This document shows positions 1-8,921 of a stretch of DNA of 64,000 nucleotides, piece after piece (within the stretch, counting starts at the first letter, position 1; each line of letters opens with the position of its first letter). Position numbers and translations under genes: made by a program. The notes under the pieces are model-generated. The model was not told the origin of the DNA. It ran no database searches and saw only the letters and a list, made by a program, of their open reading frames with translations. Origin of the DNA: an uncultured Peptococcaceae bacterium (GTDB taxonomy: Bacteria; Bacillota; Peptococcia; Peptococcales; Peptococcaceae); contig URZX01000003.1 of NCBI GenBank assembly GCA_900552455.1, forward strand, positions 1 to 64,000, given 5' to 3'.

Positions 1-52
1 CGTTTGAAACAATATTTTTGTTATTTACCCTATCTACTTGACAGGGGGCGGT

Positions 53-1480
53 TCACCCCGCACCATCCAACGCATAATGTTCCTGTACCGTTCCATGCTC
101 CAAATGCAGAACATGCGTACAGCAATTGACGATCAGCTCATAATCGTGGGTAATAACAAGGGCTGTCTTGCCCATCTCCTGCAATATTATAAGCTCATTG
201 GCCACTTCTTTCATGTGCTGTAAATCCAGACCGCTGGTAGGTTCATCCAGCACCAAAATCTTACGTTCAGAAACAAGAGCGGTGGCAATCGCCACCCGCT
301 GCTTCTGACCACCGGAGAGCGCCATCGGGTGACGCTCCTTAAACTGCAGCAAATCCAATCGCTCAAGCACCGCATCCGCCTTGTCAGGATCAGCTTCTGC
401 CATACTGATGAGCAGCTCTTCCTCTATGCTTTCCGTAAACAGCTGATGGCCCACATCCTGCATAACCATATAGCACAGAGATAGCCTCTGTTTTCTATTA
501 TACGGTTTCCCCTCCACCTTCACAACGCCCCTGCAGCGTTTCTCCAAGCCGCAGAGGCAGCGAGCCAGCGTGGATTTTCCCGCTCCATTATGACCAATCA
601 CCGCAATAATGCCCGCCTGCGGCAGTGAAAGCCTGTCAATATCCAACGCAGCCCTTTGCTTTTCGTATGCGAAATGAAAGTTCTCACATTCGATCATCCC
701 CCCACCGACAACAGGATGCACCGTCACAGGAAAACTCCCCAGATCAAAGGGCCGCAAGCCCATTTCAACTTGCTGCGCTGCAGAAAGCTCAAAGGCTTTC
801 TGAGCCGTAAAATCTTTTTCGATCTTCCCATCTTTCAAGTAGATAACCCGGTCTATCAGCGCTTTCAGATAATAGAGCCGATGTTCCGCAATAATCACCG
901 TCCTCCCCTGTTCTTTCCAAATCCGAATCATCCGGCCCAGATCTTTCGTAGCTGACATATCCAGATTAGAAGAGGGTTCATCCAGGACAATGACGGGCGG
1001 ATCTGCAGCCGACACGGCGGCGCAGGCAATCTTTTGTTTTTCCCCACCGGAAAGAGAAAAGATATTTTTCCCCAGCAAATCATTCATATTAAATTGCTCC
1101 GCAGTCGATTTTACCCGCTGGATGATCTCTCGCTCCGGCAAGCCCTGATTTTCACAGCCAAAAGCCAGTTCACTGGTGGAATCTACCGTAAAAAACTGTG
1201 TGCGGGGATTTTGAAAAACGCTCCCCACATATTTTGCCGTTTCATAGAGCGGAAGGGCGCTGATGTTTTTTCCATCCAGCAGAACTTCGCCGCTCAACTC
1301 GCCTTCATAGTAATTCGGGATCAGCCCATTCACCAACCGAGTCAGGGTTGTTTTTCCGCAGCCAGACCCGCCACACAAAAGAACAACCTGCCCATCCGGG
1401 ATGATCAGGTCAATGTTTGCAAGCCTACCGGTATCCGTTCCTCCAGCATAACGAAAATTGATATTGCGAAGTTCGATCAT
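53..1480 (-). CDS. ECF transporter energy-coupling ATPase, fused double ABC domain
   Basis: Cytoplasmic ATPase of an energy-coupling-factor importer. The 475-residue protein holds two complete ABC modules. The first has a Walker A (GGSGCGKTT, about residue 37) and signature LSGGEKQK (about 143). The second has GHNGAGKS (about 290) and LSGGQKQR (about 394). This fused arrangement replaces the separate EcfA1/EcfA2 subunits, as in YkoD-like proteins. The ATG follows AGGAGG at good spacing. It is the last gene of a three-gene operon with a T and an S component, 12 bp after the T gene, so it should power that transporter. The substrate is set by the S component and is not known. The stop codon lies close to the window edge, so anything further downstream is not visible. 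Confidence 0.93.
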   Translation of the reverse strand: MIELRNINFRYAGGTDTGRLANIDLIIPDGQVVLLCGGSGCGKTTLTRLVNGLIPNYYEGELSGEVLLDGKNISALPLYETAKYVGSVFQNPRTQFFTVDSTSELAFGCENQGLPEREIIQRVKSTAEQFNMNDLLGKNIFSLSGGEKQKIACAAVSAADPPVIVLDEPSSNLDMSATKDLGRMIRIWKEQGRTVIIAEHRLYYLKALIDRVIYLKDGKIEKDFTAQKAFELSAAQQVEMGLRPFDLGSFPVTVHPVVGGGMIECENFHFAYEKQRAALDIDRLSLPQAGIIAVIGHNGAGKSTLARCLCGLEKRCRGVVKVEGKPYNRKQRLSLCYMVMQDVGHQLFTESIEEELLISMAEADPDKADAVLERLDLLQFKERHPMALSGGQKQRVAIATALVSERKILVLDEPTSGLDLQHMKEVANELIILQEMGKTALVITHDYELIVNCCTHVLHLEHGTVQEHYALDGAG

Positions 1481-1492
1481 AGACGCTGCCTC

Positions 1493-2215
1493 CTAACAAA
1501 CAAAGAAACCGATCCAGCAGGGAATCGCCAGCAGGAAGAAGAAAATATCCAATGGACCAAAGCCAATTTTACAAATATTCGTCCGTTTTCGCGGTGCGCC
1601 AAGCCCGCGCGTGAGAGCTGCCGCCGAGAGTTCTTCGCCAATTTTGCTGGTAGAAATCATCAGCGGGACCACCCGGTATTCCAGCATCTTCATGGGGCTG
1701 TGGAGCGTCATGATGCCGCGCATCTTCATCGCATCCCGTATGGCTGCATACTCCTCTTTGAGTGTAGGAAAAAAGCGAAACACCACCGTCATCGGGATGA
1801 CGATCTTCTGTGGAACGTGCATCCGTTCCATCGCGCTGACAAATTCGCTGACCGTTGTCGTGCTCACCAGATAATATCCCATGACAAATCCAGGAAGCAT
1901 GTGCGTATAGATCCCAACTGCAGCTTCCAGGATAAAATGCCATGCGCCCGCAAGTAGCGGCAGCACCGAGAGTTCCAAAATAAACAAAACAGCATATGTT
2001 GCAGCAAATCTGGCTGCAGCTTTCCATTTCTTTGAAAGAAGCAGGAAAATCAGTGGACAAGCCATAAGACACGGACGAACAACATTCATAAACCCGCCCG
2101 TACCGCCAGTAATCATAATCGTGCTGACAGTGATCGTCAAAAACAGTTTTGTTCGCGGATCGCTTGGAATAATCGCCTTATTTTCAAATTTTAGCGCCTG
2201 CGTCGCCGTATCCAT
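1493..2215 (-). CDS. ECF transporter transmembrane (T) component, CbiQ/EcfT family
   Basis: Membrane scaffold that couples the ATPase to the substrate-binding S subunit. The 240-residue protein has several hydrophobic spans in the first two thirds. A charged cytoplasmic segment follows, with Ala-Arg-Gly type coupling motifs (LTRGLGAPRKRT near residue 205; MKMRGIM near 165), as in EcfT/CbiQ proteins. Its ATG overlaps the S-component stop by one base (TGATG), which indicates translational coupling. Length and gene order (S, T, double ATPase) match a complete stand-alone ECF transporter. The family is clear; the substrate is not. Confidence 0.9.
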   Translation of the reverse strand: MDTATQALKFENKAIIPSDPRTKLFLTITVSTIMITGGTGGFMNVVRPCLMACPLIFLLLSKKWKAAARFAATYAVLFILELSVLPLLAGAWHFILEAAVGIYTHMLPGFVMGYYLVSTTTVSEFVSAMERMHVPQKIVIPMTVVFRFFPTLKEEYAAIRDAMKMRGIMTLHSPMKMLEYRVVPLMISTSKIGEELSAAALTRGLGAPRKRTNICKIGFGPLDIFFFLLAIPCWIGFFVC

Positions 2216-2805
2216 CAGGCGATCCCCGCCTTTTCAAAATGCTTCTTCAGCACAGCCTTTCCGAGCAGCGCGCCCAAGACACCGCCGATGAACGTCACAA
2301 TAAACAAAACCGGAAACATCCAGCCTGGCGTATAAGAGATCAGCGTATCAACATATTCCTGCCCGTAACTGCTCACAAGTGAAGCAAAGAAATCGTCACG
2401 CGTTAAGAACATCCGGCTCACATAACCCATGATCCAAAGAGAAAACACCCCACCCGCAAGGAGCGTGCATTTCCAGCTTTGATACTTTCCGGCCCATAAA
2501 ATTACATCGCCCAGGACACCAAAGATGATGCCAAAGATCAAGACCAGCACGCCGCTACCCATGATCAAATTCAGCAAGCCAAGGATAATTCCAGTCAAAG
2601 ATACCATGCCAAATTTTTTGACCTTCGTTAGATACAACATAAAAGGAATGCCGCACAAAATAGGGCATACCAATCCCAGCAACGGGATAAAGATCGGAAT
2701 ATATCCCAGCATCATGCCCGCAAAGAAAATGATAAAATAAATAGCTGTGAATATGCCCACATTGATAAGATCCTTAGGTTGCAATTTGTTGCTTCGCGTT
2801 TCCAT
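2215..2805 (-). CDS. ECF transporter substrate-binding (S) component, MptD-like
   Basis: A 196-residue, almost wholly hydrophobic protein with about six predicted membrane spans. It resembles the MptD/Trep_Strep group of ECF S components, whose substrates are mostly unassigned. I chose the ATG at 2805 because GGAGGT sits seven bases upstream and the protein then begins METRSNKLQPKDL. A longer reading frame back to 2850 lacks a ribosome site. First gene of the S-T-ATPase operon. A short perfect inverted repeat lies about 55 bases upstream and may be an operator. No riboswitch fold was recognised in the leader, so no vitamin or metal can be inferred. Confidence 0.85.
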   Translation of the reverse strand: METRSNKLQPKDLINVGIFTAIYFIIFFAGMMLGYIPIFIPLLGLVCPILCGIPFMLYLTKVKKFGMVSLTGIILGLLNLIMGSGVLVLIFGIIFGVLGDVILWAGKYQSWKCTLLAGGVFSLWIMGYVSRMFLTRDDFFASLVSSYGQEYVDTLISYTPGWMFPVLFIVTFIGGVLGALLGKAVLKKHFEKAGIA

Positions 2806-2857
2806 TTTTTTACCTCCGCTTTTATTAGATCCAGCTAACCAGTGCTCCAAAAAATTT

Positions 2858-2874
2858 GCGAAACAGTATTTCGC
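2858..2874. promoter_or_regulatory. Inverted repeat upstream of the ECF operon
   Basis: GCGAAA and TTTCGC flank a five-base loop. The repeat lies in the leader between rubredoxin and the ECF S gene. It could be a repressor site or a small leader hairpin. The only evidence is the symmetry and position. Confidence 0.35.
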
Positions 2875-2977
2875 ATGATCTTAGTTTAGCATCAGCATAA
2901 TGGATTCCGCTACTCTGGAAAGTTTGAAAATACTCCATATGGTTTTTCATTTATACTTTGTCGCACACGCCCAGACA

Positions 2978-3009
2978 CAAAAAAAGCCCGGCAAATCGCC
3001 GAGCCTTTT
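2978..3009 (-). terminator. Rho-independent terminator of rubredoxin
   Basis: On the minus strand GCTCGGC pairs with GCCGGGC across a five-base loop and is followed by seven T. It lies just past the rubredoxin stop. Confidence 0.85.
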
Positions 3010-3024
3010 GTCATAATCACTTGC

Positions 3025-3186
3025 TTACGCTTCTGGAGAGAAGTCGCCTTTGCCAGCGCCGCAGAGTGGGCAGCCCCAATCGTCTGGAATATCAGCAAAA
3101 GCGGTGCCTGGTGCGATGCCGTTATCTGGATCGCCTTCAGCTGGATCGTAAACATAACCACAAAGATCGCAAACATATTTCTGCAT
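3025..3186 (-). CDS. Rubredoxin
   Basis: Small cytoplasmic iron-sulfur electron carrier of 53 residues. The single Fe is held by two CxxC knuckles, CDLCGY near residue 6 and CPLCGA near 39. The family's aromatic core is present ([15 protein letters not shown]). The internal ATG at 3186 is preferred because the protein then starts [10 protein letters not shown], the usual rubredoxin start, and AGAGG lies upstream. The 60-residue frame starting further up has no ribosome site. It has its own promoter and terminator, so it is monocistronic. Rubredoxin in an anaerobe typically serves oxygen or superoxide detoxification or other redox chains; no partner gene is adjacent. Confidence 0.95.
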   Translation of the reverse strand: MQKYVCDLCGYVYDPAEGDPDNGIAPGTAFADIPDDWGCPLCGAGKGDFSPEA

Positions 3187-3246
3187 AATGATAATCCTCT
3201 CTTTCATTTGTCCTTATGTGATGGGCGTTGGTGTTTCTATGCTTGT

Positions 3247-3275
3247 ATCATAGCACACTAATATGACCATTGCAA
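3247..3275 (-). promoter_or_regulatory. Sigma-A type promoter of rubredoxin
   Basis: On the minus strand TTGCAA (3270-3275), a 17-base spacer and TATGAT (3247-3252). The same -35 word occurs before glnH and aconitase. Confidence 0.65.
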
Positions 3276-3304
3276 GCACATTAATGAAATTTCCTGTGAT
3301 TTTT

Positions 3305-3991
3305 TTAAAATTCTTCTGCCAGCATTACACCGTCGACATCCACCATCGCCTTGAGCGCTTCCTCGGCCTTCATCTGATGCGCCAGACGCACCGAAAGCAG
3401 TGCGATCGTCACATTTTCCGGCTCCTTGCCGCGGGAGATCTCCAGGTGCATGATCTGGATCTCACGCGCGTGGCAGTAGGTGAGCACTTCCTCCAGTGCT
3501 TTTGGCTTGTTGTATTCGAGGAAGATGTGGATGTTGGACGTTTTCGTGATCACCTGCTTTTCGATCTTCAAAAAGACCGTCGCAGCCAGCTCGATCAGGA
3601 TCGTCGCCAGGATCGCTCCTTCGTAAAATCCTGCGCCCACTGCCAGCCCGATGATCGCCGCCGCCCAGAGGCCGGCCGCCGTCGTCAGCCCGCGCACGCG
3701 CTGGCGGCTGATGACGATGGTGCCTGCGCCGAGAAAACCGATCCCGGCCACAACCTGCGCGCCGAGACGCGCCATGTCTGTGTAATAATCGAGATAGAGA
3801 TACAGATACTGGCTCGTCAGCGTCGTCATCGCTGCCCCGAGGCAGACGAGAATGTGTGTGCGGAAGCCTGCAGGACGGCGATGCAGCGTGCGCTCCATGC
3901 CGATGATCCCGCCGCAGACAACCGCCAGAAGCATGCGCACCGTCACCGCCATGAGGGTGAAATCGCGCAGACCATCAAATATCGAAAGCAT
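3305..3991 (-). CDS. MgtC/SapB family membrane protein (second of a tandem pair)
   Basis: Inner-membrane protein of 228 residues. The N-terminal half is hydrophobic and carries the MgtC signature: GGIIGMERTLHRRPAGFRTH near residue 27, then GIGFLGAGTI near 83 and GLTTAAGLWA near 103. The C-terminal half is a soluble ACT-like domain. MgtC proteins are linked to low-magnesium survival and modulation of ATP synthase or potassium transport, but the biochemical role of most homologues is unsettled. The ATG is 15 bp after the preceding paralogue, in the same operon. Family membership is secure; function here is inferred only by homology. Confidence 0.88.
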   Translation of the reverse strand: MLSIFDGLRDFTLMAVTVRMLLAVVCGGIIGMERTLHRRPAGFRTHILVCLGAAMTTLTSQYLYLYLDYYTDMARLGAQVVAGIGFLGAGTIVISRQRVRGLTTAAGLWAAAIIGLAVGAGFYEGAILATILIELAATVFLKIEKQVITKTSNIHIFLEYNKPKALEEVLTYCHAREIQIMHLEISRGKEPENVTIALLSVRLAHQMKAEEALKAMVDVDGVMLAEEF

Positions 3992-4006
3992 CGTTTTCCC
4001 CTCCTT

Positions 4007-4750
4007 TTACAATTCGTGTACGTGCTTCACATGCTCAACCTGCGACACACAGGCGAGCATCGTGTCCGGTGTCATTTCCGGCGCCAGCCGGATGACGATC
4101 TCCGCGTCGTAGATCAGGCGTTTTTTGCCGCGGTCGTCGTCGATGTTCATTTCTATGATCGTGCCGCCCTGATCGCGCACCATTTTCAGCACATCGCCGA
4201 GATAGACGAGGGATTTCACCTCAACATAGATCGAGAGCACCCGCGACTGAGACTGCAGCTCGTGCTTGAGATTGGCGAAAAAATACATCGAGACGATGAT
4301 GATCGCCACTGCCATGATCGCGCCCTCGAAAAATCCAGCGCCGATCGCCAGCCCCAGACAGGCCGACGCCCAAAGCCCAGCCGCCGTCGTCAGGCCCTTG
4401 ACCTGGTTGTCCTTCGTGACAAGGATCGTCCCGGCGCCGAGAAAACCGATGCCGTTGATAACCTGCGCGCCAAAGCGCGACACATCTGTCGTGATCCCAA
4501 CCTTACCGGCGATCGTCGCCCACTGGGTCGTGACCATCATGTATTCATACTGGGAAAGCAGCATCGTCAGCGCTGCGCCGACAGAAACCATCATATAGGT
4601 GCGAAAGCCCGCCAGCCCCTTGGGACGGCGCATGCGTTCGCGGTTGAGCCCGATCAGCCCACCGCAGAACATCGCCATCATCAGCCGCAGCGCCACGCTC
4701 AGAAACGTCATTTCGCGCAGAAAATCCAGCGCCTGGAGCATCCTGCTCAA
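4007..4750 (-). CDS. MgtC/SapB family membrane protein (first of a tandem pair)
   Basis: A 247-residue paralogue of the next gene, with the same motifs: GGLIGLNRERMRRPKGLAGF near residue 30, GIGFLGAGTI near 100 and GLTTAAGLWA near 120, then an ACT-like cytoplasmic domain. Two adjacent but diverged copies suggest an old tandem duplication, and possibly a hetero-oligomer or different regulation. It is transcribed away from a LysR-type gene across a 175-bp spacer, so the regulator could control it. The close Trk potassium genes are compatible with an ion-homeostasis cluster, but this is only positional. Confidence 0.88.
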   Translation of the reverse strand: MSRMLQALDFLREMTFLSVALRLMMAMFCGGLIGLNRERMRRPKGLAGFRTYMMVSVGAALTMLLSQYEYMMVTTQWATIAGKVGITTDVSRFGAQVINGIGFLGAGTILVTKDNQVKGLTTAAGLWASACLGLAIGAGFFEGAIMAVAIIIVSMYFFANLKHELQSQSRVLSIYVEVKSLVYLGDVLKMVRDQGGTIIEMNIDDDRGKKRLIYDAEIVIRLAPEMTPDTMLACVSQVEHVKHVHEL

Positions 4751-4843
4751 CCCCCTTTTTTCTTTTCTCTTCCTTTAGATTGTAAAATGTTCGTAAGGAA
4801 AATGCAATCTTTCCGTTAAATATCCACCCCGAAAAAGCAGCTA

Positions 4844-4871
4844 TTGACAAGGGGTTAGACCGCGCTATAAT
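4844..4871 (+). promoter_or_regulatory. Promoter of the LysR gene
   Basis: TTGACA (4844-4849), 16-base spacer, TATAAT (4866-4871), both hexamers perfect. About 50 bases of leader follow, containing a small GAGC/GCTC stem. Confidence 0.8.
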
Positions 4872-4925
4872 AGGGGTGACTGTTGAGCCGAGCATGCGCG
4901 CTCGACCAAAAAAGGGAGGATTCTC

Positions 4926-5843
4926 ATGAGAATCGAACAACTGGAATATTTTCTGCAAGTCGCCAATTATGGCTCGCTCTCGCTGACTGCAAAAAAGATC
5001 AACGTCGGCCAGCCGACGCTCTCCGCAGCCATCGCCGGCCTTGAAAAGGAAGTCGGGCGACCGCTCTTTCGCCGCACCCGGCGCGGCATGGATCTCACCG
5101 CGTTTGGCCGCGAGATCTTGCCGCTTGTCGAGAAAACCGTCGACGATTACTACGACATTCGCAAAAAAGCCGGCATCACCACGCCGCAAAATCTCCACGT
5201 CTATCTCCAGGCCACAAATTTCACCAGCGGCATCCTGAACGAAGCCCTCTACCACACGCGCAGCATGTTTCCCGATGTCTCCTTCACATTGCGCCACGCT
5301 CTGGCCAGCGATGTGCTCCACGACATCTCAGACAACACCGCCTCCATCGGCCTTTCCGCCGCGCTGGATTTCAACCTCAGCCGCCACCGCGAATACGCCA
5401 ACAGCCTGAACCTTCGCCTCATGCCGCAGTACAACGACAACCTCTGTCTCTTCGTCAAGAGCGGCGGCTATTTCCAATCCCTCGAAAGCGTGCGCCTGAA
5501 TCATCTGCCAGGGAAGGTGCCCCTTTCCGTGCCGCGGGATCTCGTCGATTTCGGCTTCATCAAATCCCAGAGCCGCTGGGCCGATCTGCCGCGCCACCTC
5601 GTTTTCCAGGACGCCGCCAGCCTCTATCAGTACGTGTACCGCAGCGATGGCATCGGCATCACCAGCATGCTCACCGCCCGTCTCAATTCTCTTTTCACCA
5701 GCGGGCTCCTGAAAACCGTCAGCCTCACCGACACCCCAGTGAACCTCGTCCACTACATCACCTACCCAATGGGCCAGGCCCTCTCCGATGTCGAGGCAGA
5801 CATCATCCAGCAGACAGAAACATTTTATGAACACTTAAATTAA
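4926..5843 (+). CDS. LysR-family transcriptional regulator
   Basis: A 305-residue DNA-binding regulator. The N-terminal winged helix (residues 1-60) shows the LysR pattern: MRIEQLEYFLQVANYGSLS, then INVGQPTLSAAIAGLEKEVG. The rest is a periplasmic-binding-protein-like effector domain. A GGGAGGA ribosome site precedes the ATG and a near-perfect sigma-A promoter lies upstream. It is divergent from the MgtC pair and is followed, after a repeat-containing spacer, by trkA. LysR proteins usually regulate the divergent operon, so the MgtC genes are the likeliest target. The effector is unknown. Confidence 0.88.
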   Translation: MRIEQLEYFLQVANYGSLSLTAKKINVGQPTLSAAIAGLEKEVGRPLFRRTRRGMDLTAFGREILPLVEKTVDDYYDIRKKAGITTPQNLHVYLQATNFTSGILNEALYHTRSMFPDVSFTLRHALASDVLHDISDNTASIGLSAALDFNLSRHREYANSLNLRLMPQYNDNLCLFVKSGGYFQSLESVRLNHLPGKVPLSVPRDLVDFGFIKSQSRWADLPRHLVFQDAASLYQYVYRSDGIGITSMLTARLNSLFTSGLLKTVSLTDTPVNLVHYITYPMGQALSDVEADIIQQTETFYEHLN

Positions 5844-5962
5844 GTGAAGAGTTAGAAATGCGGAGTGCGGAGTTTTTTTCTGGTTATTGCAAAGAACAAC
5901 GCTACGCTGCAGAAATGACCAATCTGAAAGCACAGCCACAAACGTTTGCGATCCAGCAAAAC

Positions 5963-6029
5963 CAACTCCTCACTTCTCACTGAAAACGAGCTTTGCGAGT
6001 TTTCCCGCAAAGCGGCTAACTCCTAACTG
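5963..6029 (-). repeat. Dispersed double-hairpin intergenic repeat, copy 1
   Basis: Read on the minus strand: AGTTAGGAGT, a CCGC/GCGG stem, a GAAAACTCGC/GCTCGTTTTC stem, then AGTGAGAAGTGAGGAGTT. It matches the element at 54499-54556 over about 55 bases. The spacer's left end (GAGTTAG...GGAGTT from 5850) is complementary to the right end, so the whole spacer can fold. Confidence 0.6.
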
Positions 6030-6051
6030 AAAAACCCGGAGGTTTTTACCC

Positions 6052-7425
6052 ATGCATATCGTAATCGTTGGCGTCGGCAAGATCGGCAGCATCATCTGCA
6101 AAGAACTCGCCGACGAGCACGACGTCGTCGTCATCGAACAGAACGCCGACAAGCTCGAAAGCTTCATCAACACCACAGATGTCACCGGCATCGCCGCCAG
6201 CGGCGTTGACGTCGACGCCCTGCAAAGCGCCGACACCGCCCACGCCGACGTTTTCATCGCCGTCACCGCGCAGGACGAGATCAACATCATCTCCTGCATC
6301 TTCGCCAAGCAAATGGGCGCCAAATACACCATCGCCCGCATCCGCGAGCACGAATACACCGCCCACCAGAGCTTCATCAAGGAAAGCATCGGCATCGACG
6401 CCATCATCAATCCTGAGCGCGAATCTGCCCGTCAGATCACCAGCCTCCTGCGCTTTCCAGCGACAACGCGCGTCGAATCCTTCGTGCGCGGGCGCATCAA
6501 CATCGTCGAATATCCGCTGCCGCAGGATCATCCCTTCGTCGGCCAGACCCTCGCAGAATTTCAGAACCAGTTCAAGGAGCACGTCCTCGTCGTCATCGTT
6601 GAGCGCAATGGCCAGGCCATCATCCCAAAGGGGAATTTCCGCCTCCAGGCCGGCGACATCATTCACGTCAGCGGCTCCAGCGCCGAGATCCTGAACTTCT
6701 TCCGCCGCGACGGCAAGGGCAAGCACAACCGCCGCGTCAAATCTCTCATGATCATCGGCGCCGGCCGACTCACCCACTATCTCCTGCGTGAGATCGAGCA
6801 GGGCAGCACAAAATACCACATCAAGGTCCTCGAAAACAACCGCAAGACCGCCGAATTACTCGCCCAGCTCCATCCAAACGTCGAAGTCGTCTTCGCCGAC
6901 GGCTCCAACTATCGCAGCCTCGAGGAAGAAGGCATCTCCGGCTACGACTGTCTCATCGCCCTCACCGGCATCGACGAGGAAAACATCCTCATCTGCATGT
7001 ACGCCGAAAACCACGGCATGCCCGCCACCATCGCCAAAGTCAACCGCACCCAGATGCTCGAGATCCTCGGCGAAGACCGACCAGGCGCCGTCATCACCCC
7101 CGGCAACATCATCGCCGACACCATTTTGCGTCTCATCCGCGCCGTCATCGACACCCGCGGCAAAGACGTCGAAGCCCTCTACCGCCTCGCCGATAACCAG
7201 GTCGAAGCCCTGCAATTCCGCGTACCTGCCGGCTCCGCCATCATCGGACGCAAGCTCATGGAGCTGCCCATCAAAGAGAGCGTCCTCATCGCCGCCGCCA
7301 TCACCCAGGATGGCCGCCGTCTCGCGCCAAGCGGCCAGACAGTGTTCCATGAAGGGGATATGATCATCGTCACCACCACCGACCATTCCCTGCGCGCCAT
7401 CGACGACATCCTGCGGAAGGAGTGA
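6052..7425 (+). CDS. trkA: Trk potassium uptake regulatory NAD-binding protein TrkA
   Basis: Peripheral cytoplasmic subunit that gates the TrkH potassium channel in response to nucleotides. The 457 residues form two tandem RCK units. The first has the Rossmann motif GVGKIGS (residues 6-12), followed by acidic Glu-Gln, then a TrkA-C domain (about 140-215). The second has GAGRLTHYLL (about 228) and another TrkA-C domain to the end. Full length for the two-unit TrkA type. Ribosome site CGGAGG precedes ATG. trkH starts five bases after the stop, giving a two-gene operon ending at a strong terminator. Confidence 0.96.
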   Translation: MHIVIVGVGKIGSIICKELADEHDVVVIEQNADKLESFINTTDVTGIAASGVDVDALQSADTAHADVFIAVTAQDEINIISCIFAKQMGAKYTIARIREHEYTAHQSFIKESIGIDAIINPERESARQITSLLRFPATTRVESFVRGRINIVEYPLPQDHPFVGQTLAEFQNQFKEHVLVVIVERNGQAIIPKGNFRLQAGDIIHVSGSSAEILNFFRRDGKGKHNRRVKSLMIIGAGRLTHYLLREIEQGSTKYHIKVLENNRKTAELLAQLHPNVEVVFADGSNYRSLEEEGISGYDCLIALTGIDEENILICMYAENHGMPATIAKVNRTQMLEILGEDRPGAVITPGNIIADTILRLIRAVIDTRGKDVEALYRLADNQVEALQFRVPAGSAIIGRKLMELPIKESVLIAAAITQDGRRLAPSGQTVFHEGDMIIVTTTDHSLRAIDDILRKE

Positions 7426-7429
7426 GCTT

Positions 7430-8875
7430 ATGAACCGCCGCATGGTACTTTACGTCACCGGTCGCGTCACCTTCGTCGTCGGCGTGCTGATGATCCTGCC
7501 AATCCTCGTCGCCCTCATCTATCACGAAGGCACCGACACCATCTATCCCCTCTTTCAGGCCATGGTCGCCACCATGGCAGTCGGCGCCGCCATGGCGTCG
7601 CGCCCACCAAAACGCCGCAGCATTTACGTGCGTGAAGGGCTCGCCATCACCGGCCTCTCCTGGATCATGCTCGTCATCTTCGGCAGCCTCCCCTATCTCT
7701 TCACCGGCGCCATCCCATCCATTCCCGACGCCATCTTTGAGACAGCCTCCGGCTTCACAACCACCGGCTCCTCCATCCTCTCCGAGATCGAATCGCTGCC
7801 GCGCTCCGTCCTCTTCTGGCGCAACTTCACCGTCTTCATCGGCGGCATGGGCGTACTCGTTTTTGCCGTCGCCCTGCTGCCAAAATCCAACAGCGAAGAC
7901 ATCTACATCTTAAAGAGCGAGATGCCCGGGCCAACCTTCGACAAAGTGCTCTCCCGCGTGCGCACCGTCGCCCGCGTCTTCTACGTCATCTACGCCGTGC
8001 TCACCCTCATCCTCATCTGCATCCTCATCGGTGCCGGCATGAGCCCGTACGACGCCATCCTCCATGCCTTTGCCACCGCCGGCACCGGCGGCTTCTCCAA
8101 CTACAACACCTCCATCGCCGCCTTTGAATCCGTGCCCATCGAGCTCATCCTCGCCTTCGGCATGCTCATCTTCTCCGTCAACTTCAACCTCTACTTTTTC
8201 GCCCTGCGCGGACGCTGGCGTGAAGCGCTGAAAAGCGACGAGCTGCGCTGGTTCGTCGCCATCGTTCTCGCCGCCGTGCTCGCCATCGTCCTCAATATCC
8301 TGCCGATGTACGACAGCCTCTGGCTCTGCGTCAAAGACGCTTTCTTCAACGTCGCCACCATCATCTCCACCACCGGCTTCTGCACCGTTGACTACTGCCA
8401 GTGGCCAATGTTCAGCCAGCTCATCCTGCTCCTGCTCATGTTCATCGGCGGCTGCGCCGGTTCCACCGCCGGCGGGCTCAAGATCAGCCGCGTCATCGCC
8501 CTCGTGGGGCTCGCCAAACGCAAACTCCACGAATCCGTCAATCCAAAACGCGTCAGCGTCGTCGTCTACGAAGGAAAACCCATGAACGAGCGCGCACAGA
8601 ACGACATCGCCCTCTACTTCATCCTCTACACCTTCGTCTTCTTCGGCCTCGTCGTGCTCATCAGCTTCGAAAATATCGACTTCGCCACCACCTTCAGCGC
8701 CGTCGCCACCACCTACAACAACGTCGGCCCAGGCCTCGGCACCATCGGCCCAACCGGCAACTTCGGCGGCTTCAGCGGATTCTCCAAGCTCGTCCTCTCC
8801 TTCGGCATGGTCGCCGGCCGTCTCGAGATCATGCCCCTCATCCTCCTCTTCGCCCCAAGCACATGGAGAGCATAA
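7430..8875 (+). CDS. trkH: Trk potassium uptake channel TrkH
   Basis: Membrane potassium-translocating subunit of 481 residues, partner of the upstream trkA. It has the TrkH/KtrB pattern of repeated membrane-loop-membrane units. Selectivity-filter-like segments are TASGFTTTGSS (about 104), ATAGTGGFSNY (about 217), STTGFCTVDY (about 313) and YNNVGPGLGTIGP (about 425). The four-fold pseudo-symmetric arrangement and length are normal. AAGGAG sits at the end of trkA, consistent with coupled expression. Role: low-energy K+ uptake for osmotic and pH homeostasis. Confidence 0.96.
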   Translation: MNRRMVLYVTGRVTFVVGVLMILPILVALIYHEGTDTIYPLFQAMVATMAVGAAMASRPPKRRSIYVREGLAITGLSWIMLVIFGSLPYLFTGAIPSIPDAIFETASGFTTTGSSILSEIESLPRSVLFWRNFTVFIGGMGVLVFAVALLPKSNSEDIYILKSEMPGPTFDKVLSRVRTVARVFYVIYAVLTLILICILIGAGMSPYDAILHAFATAGTGGFSNYNTSIAAFESVPIELILAFGMLIFSVNFNLYFFALRGRWREALKSDELRWFVAIVLAAVLAIVLNILPMYDSLWLCVKDAFFNVATIISTTGFCTVDYCQWPMFSQLILLLLMFIGGCAGSTAGGLKISRVIALVGLAKRKLHESVNPKRVSVVVYEGKPMNERAQNDIALYFILYTFVFFGLVVLISFENIDFATTFSAVATTYNNVGPGLGTIGPTGNFGGFSGFSKLVLSFGMVAGRLEIMPLILLFAPSTWRA

Positions 8876-8881
8876 GTAAAA

Positions 8882-8914
8882 AATCCTGAGTGAACCACCG
8901 TTCACCCAGGATTT
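8882..8914. terminator. Bidirectional terminator between trkH and the DUF4125 gene
   Basis: AATCCTGAGTGAAC pairs with GTTCACCCAGGATT (one mismatch) with T-runs on both sides. It serves the two convergent operons. Confidence 0.85.
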
Positions 8915-8921
8915 TTCGTCT

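Noticed and set aside
2806-3024. Riboswitch in the ECF operon leader
   Set aside because: Only a small inverted repeat is present; no known vitamin or metal riboswitch core was recognised.
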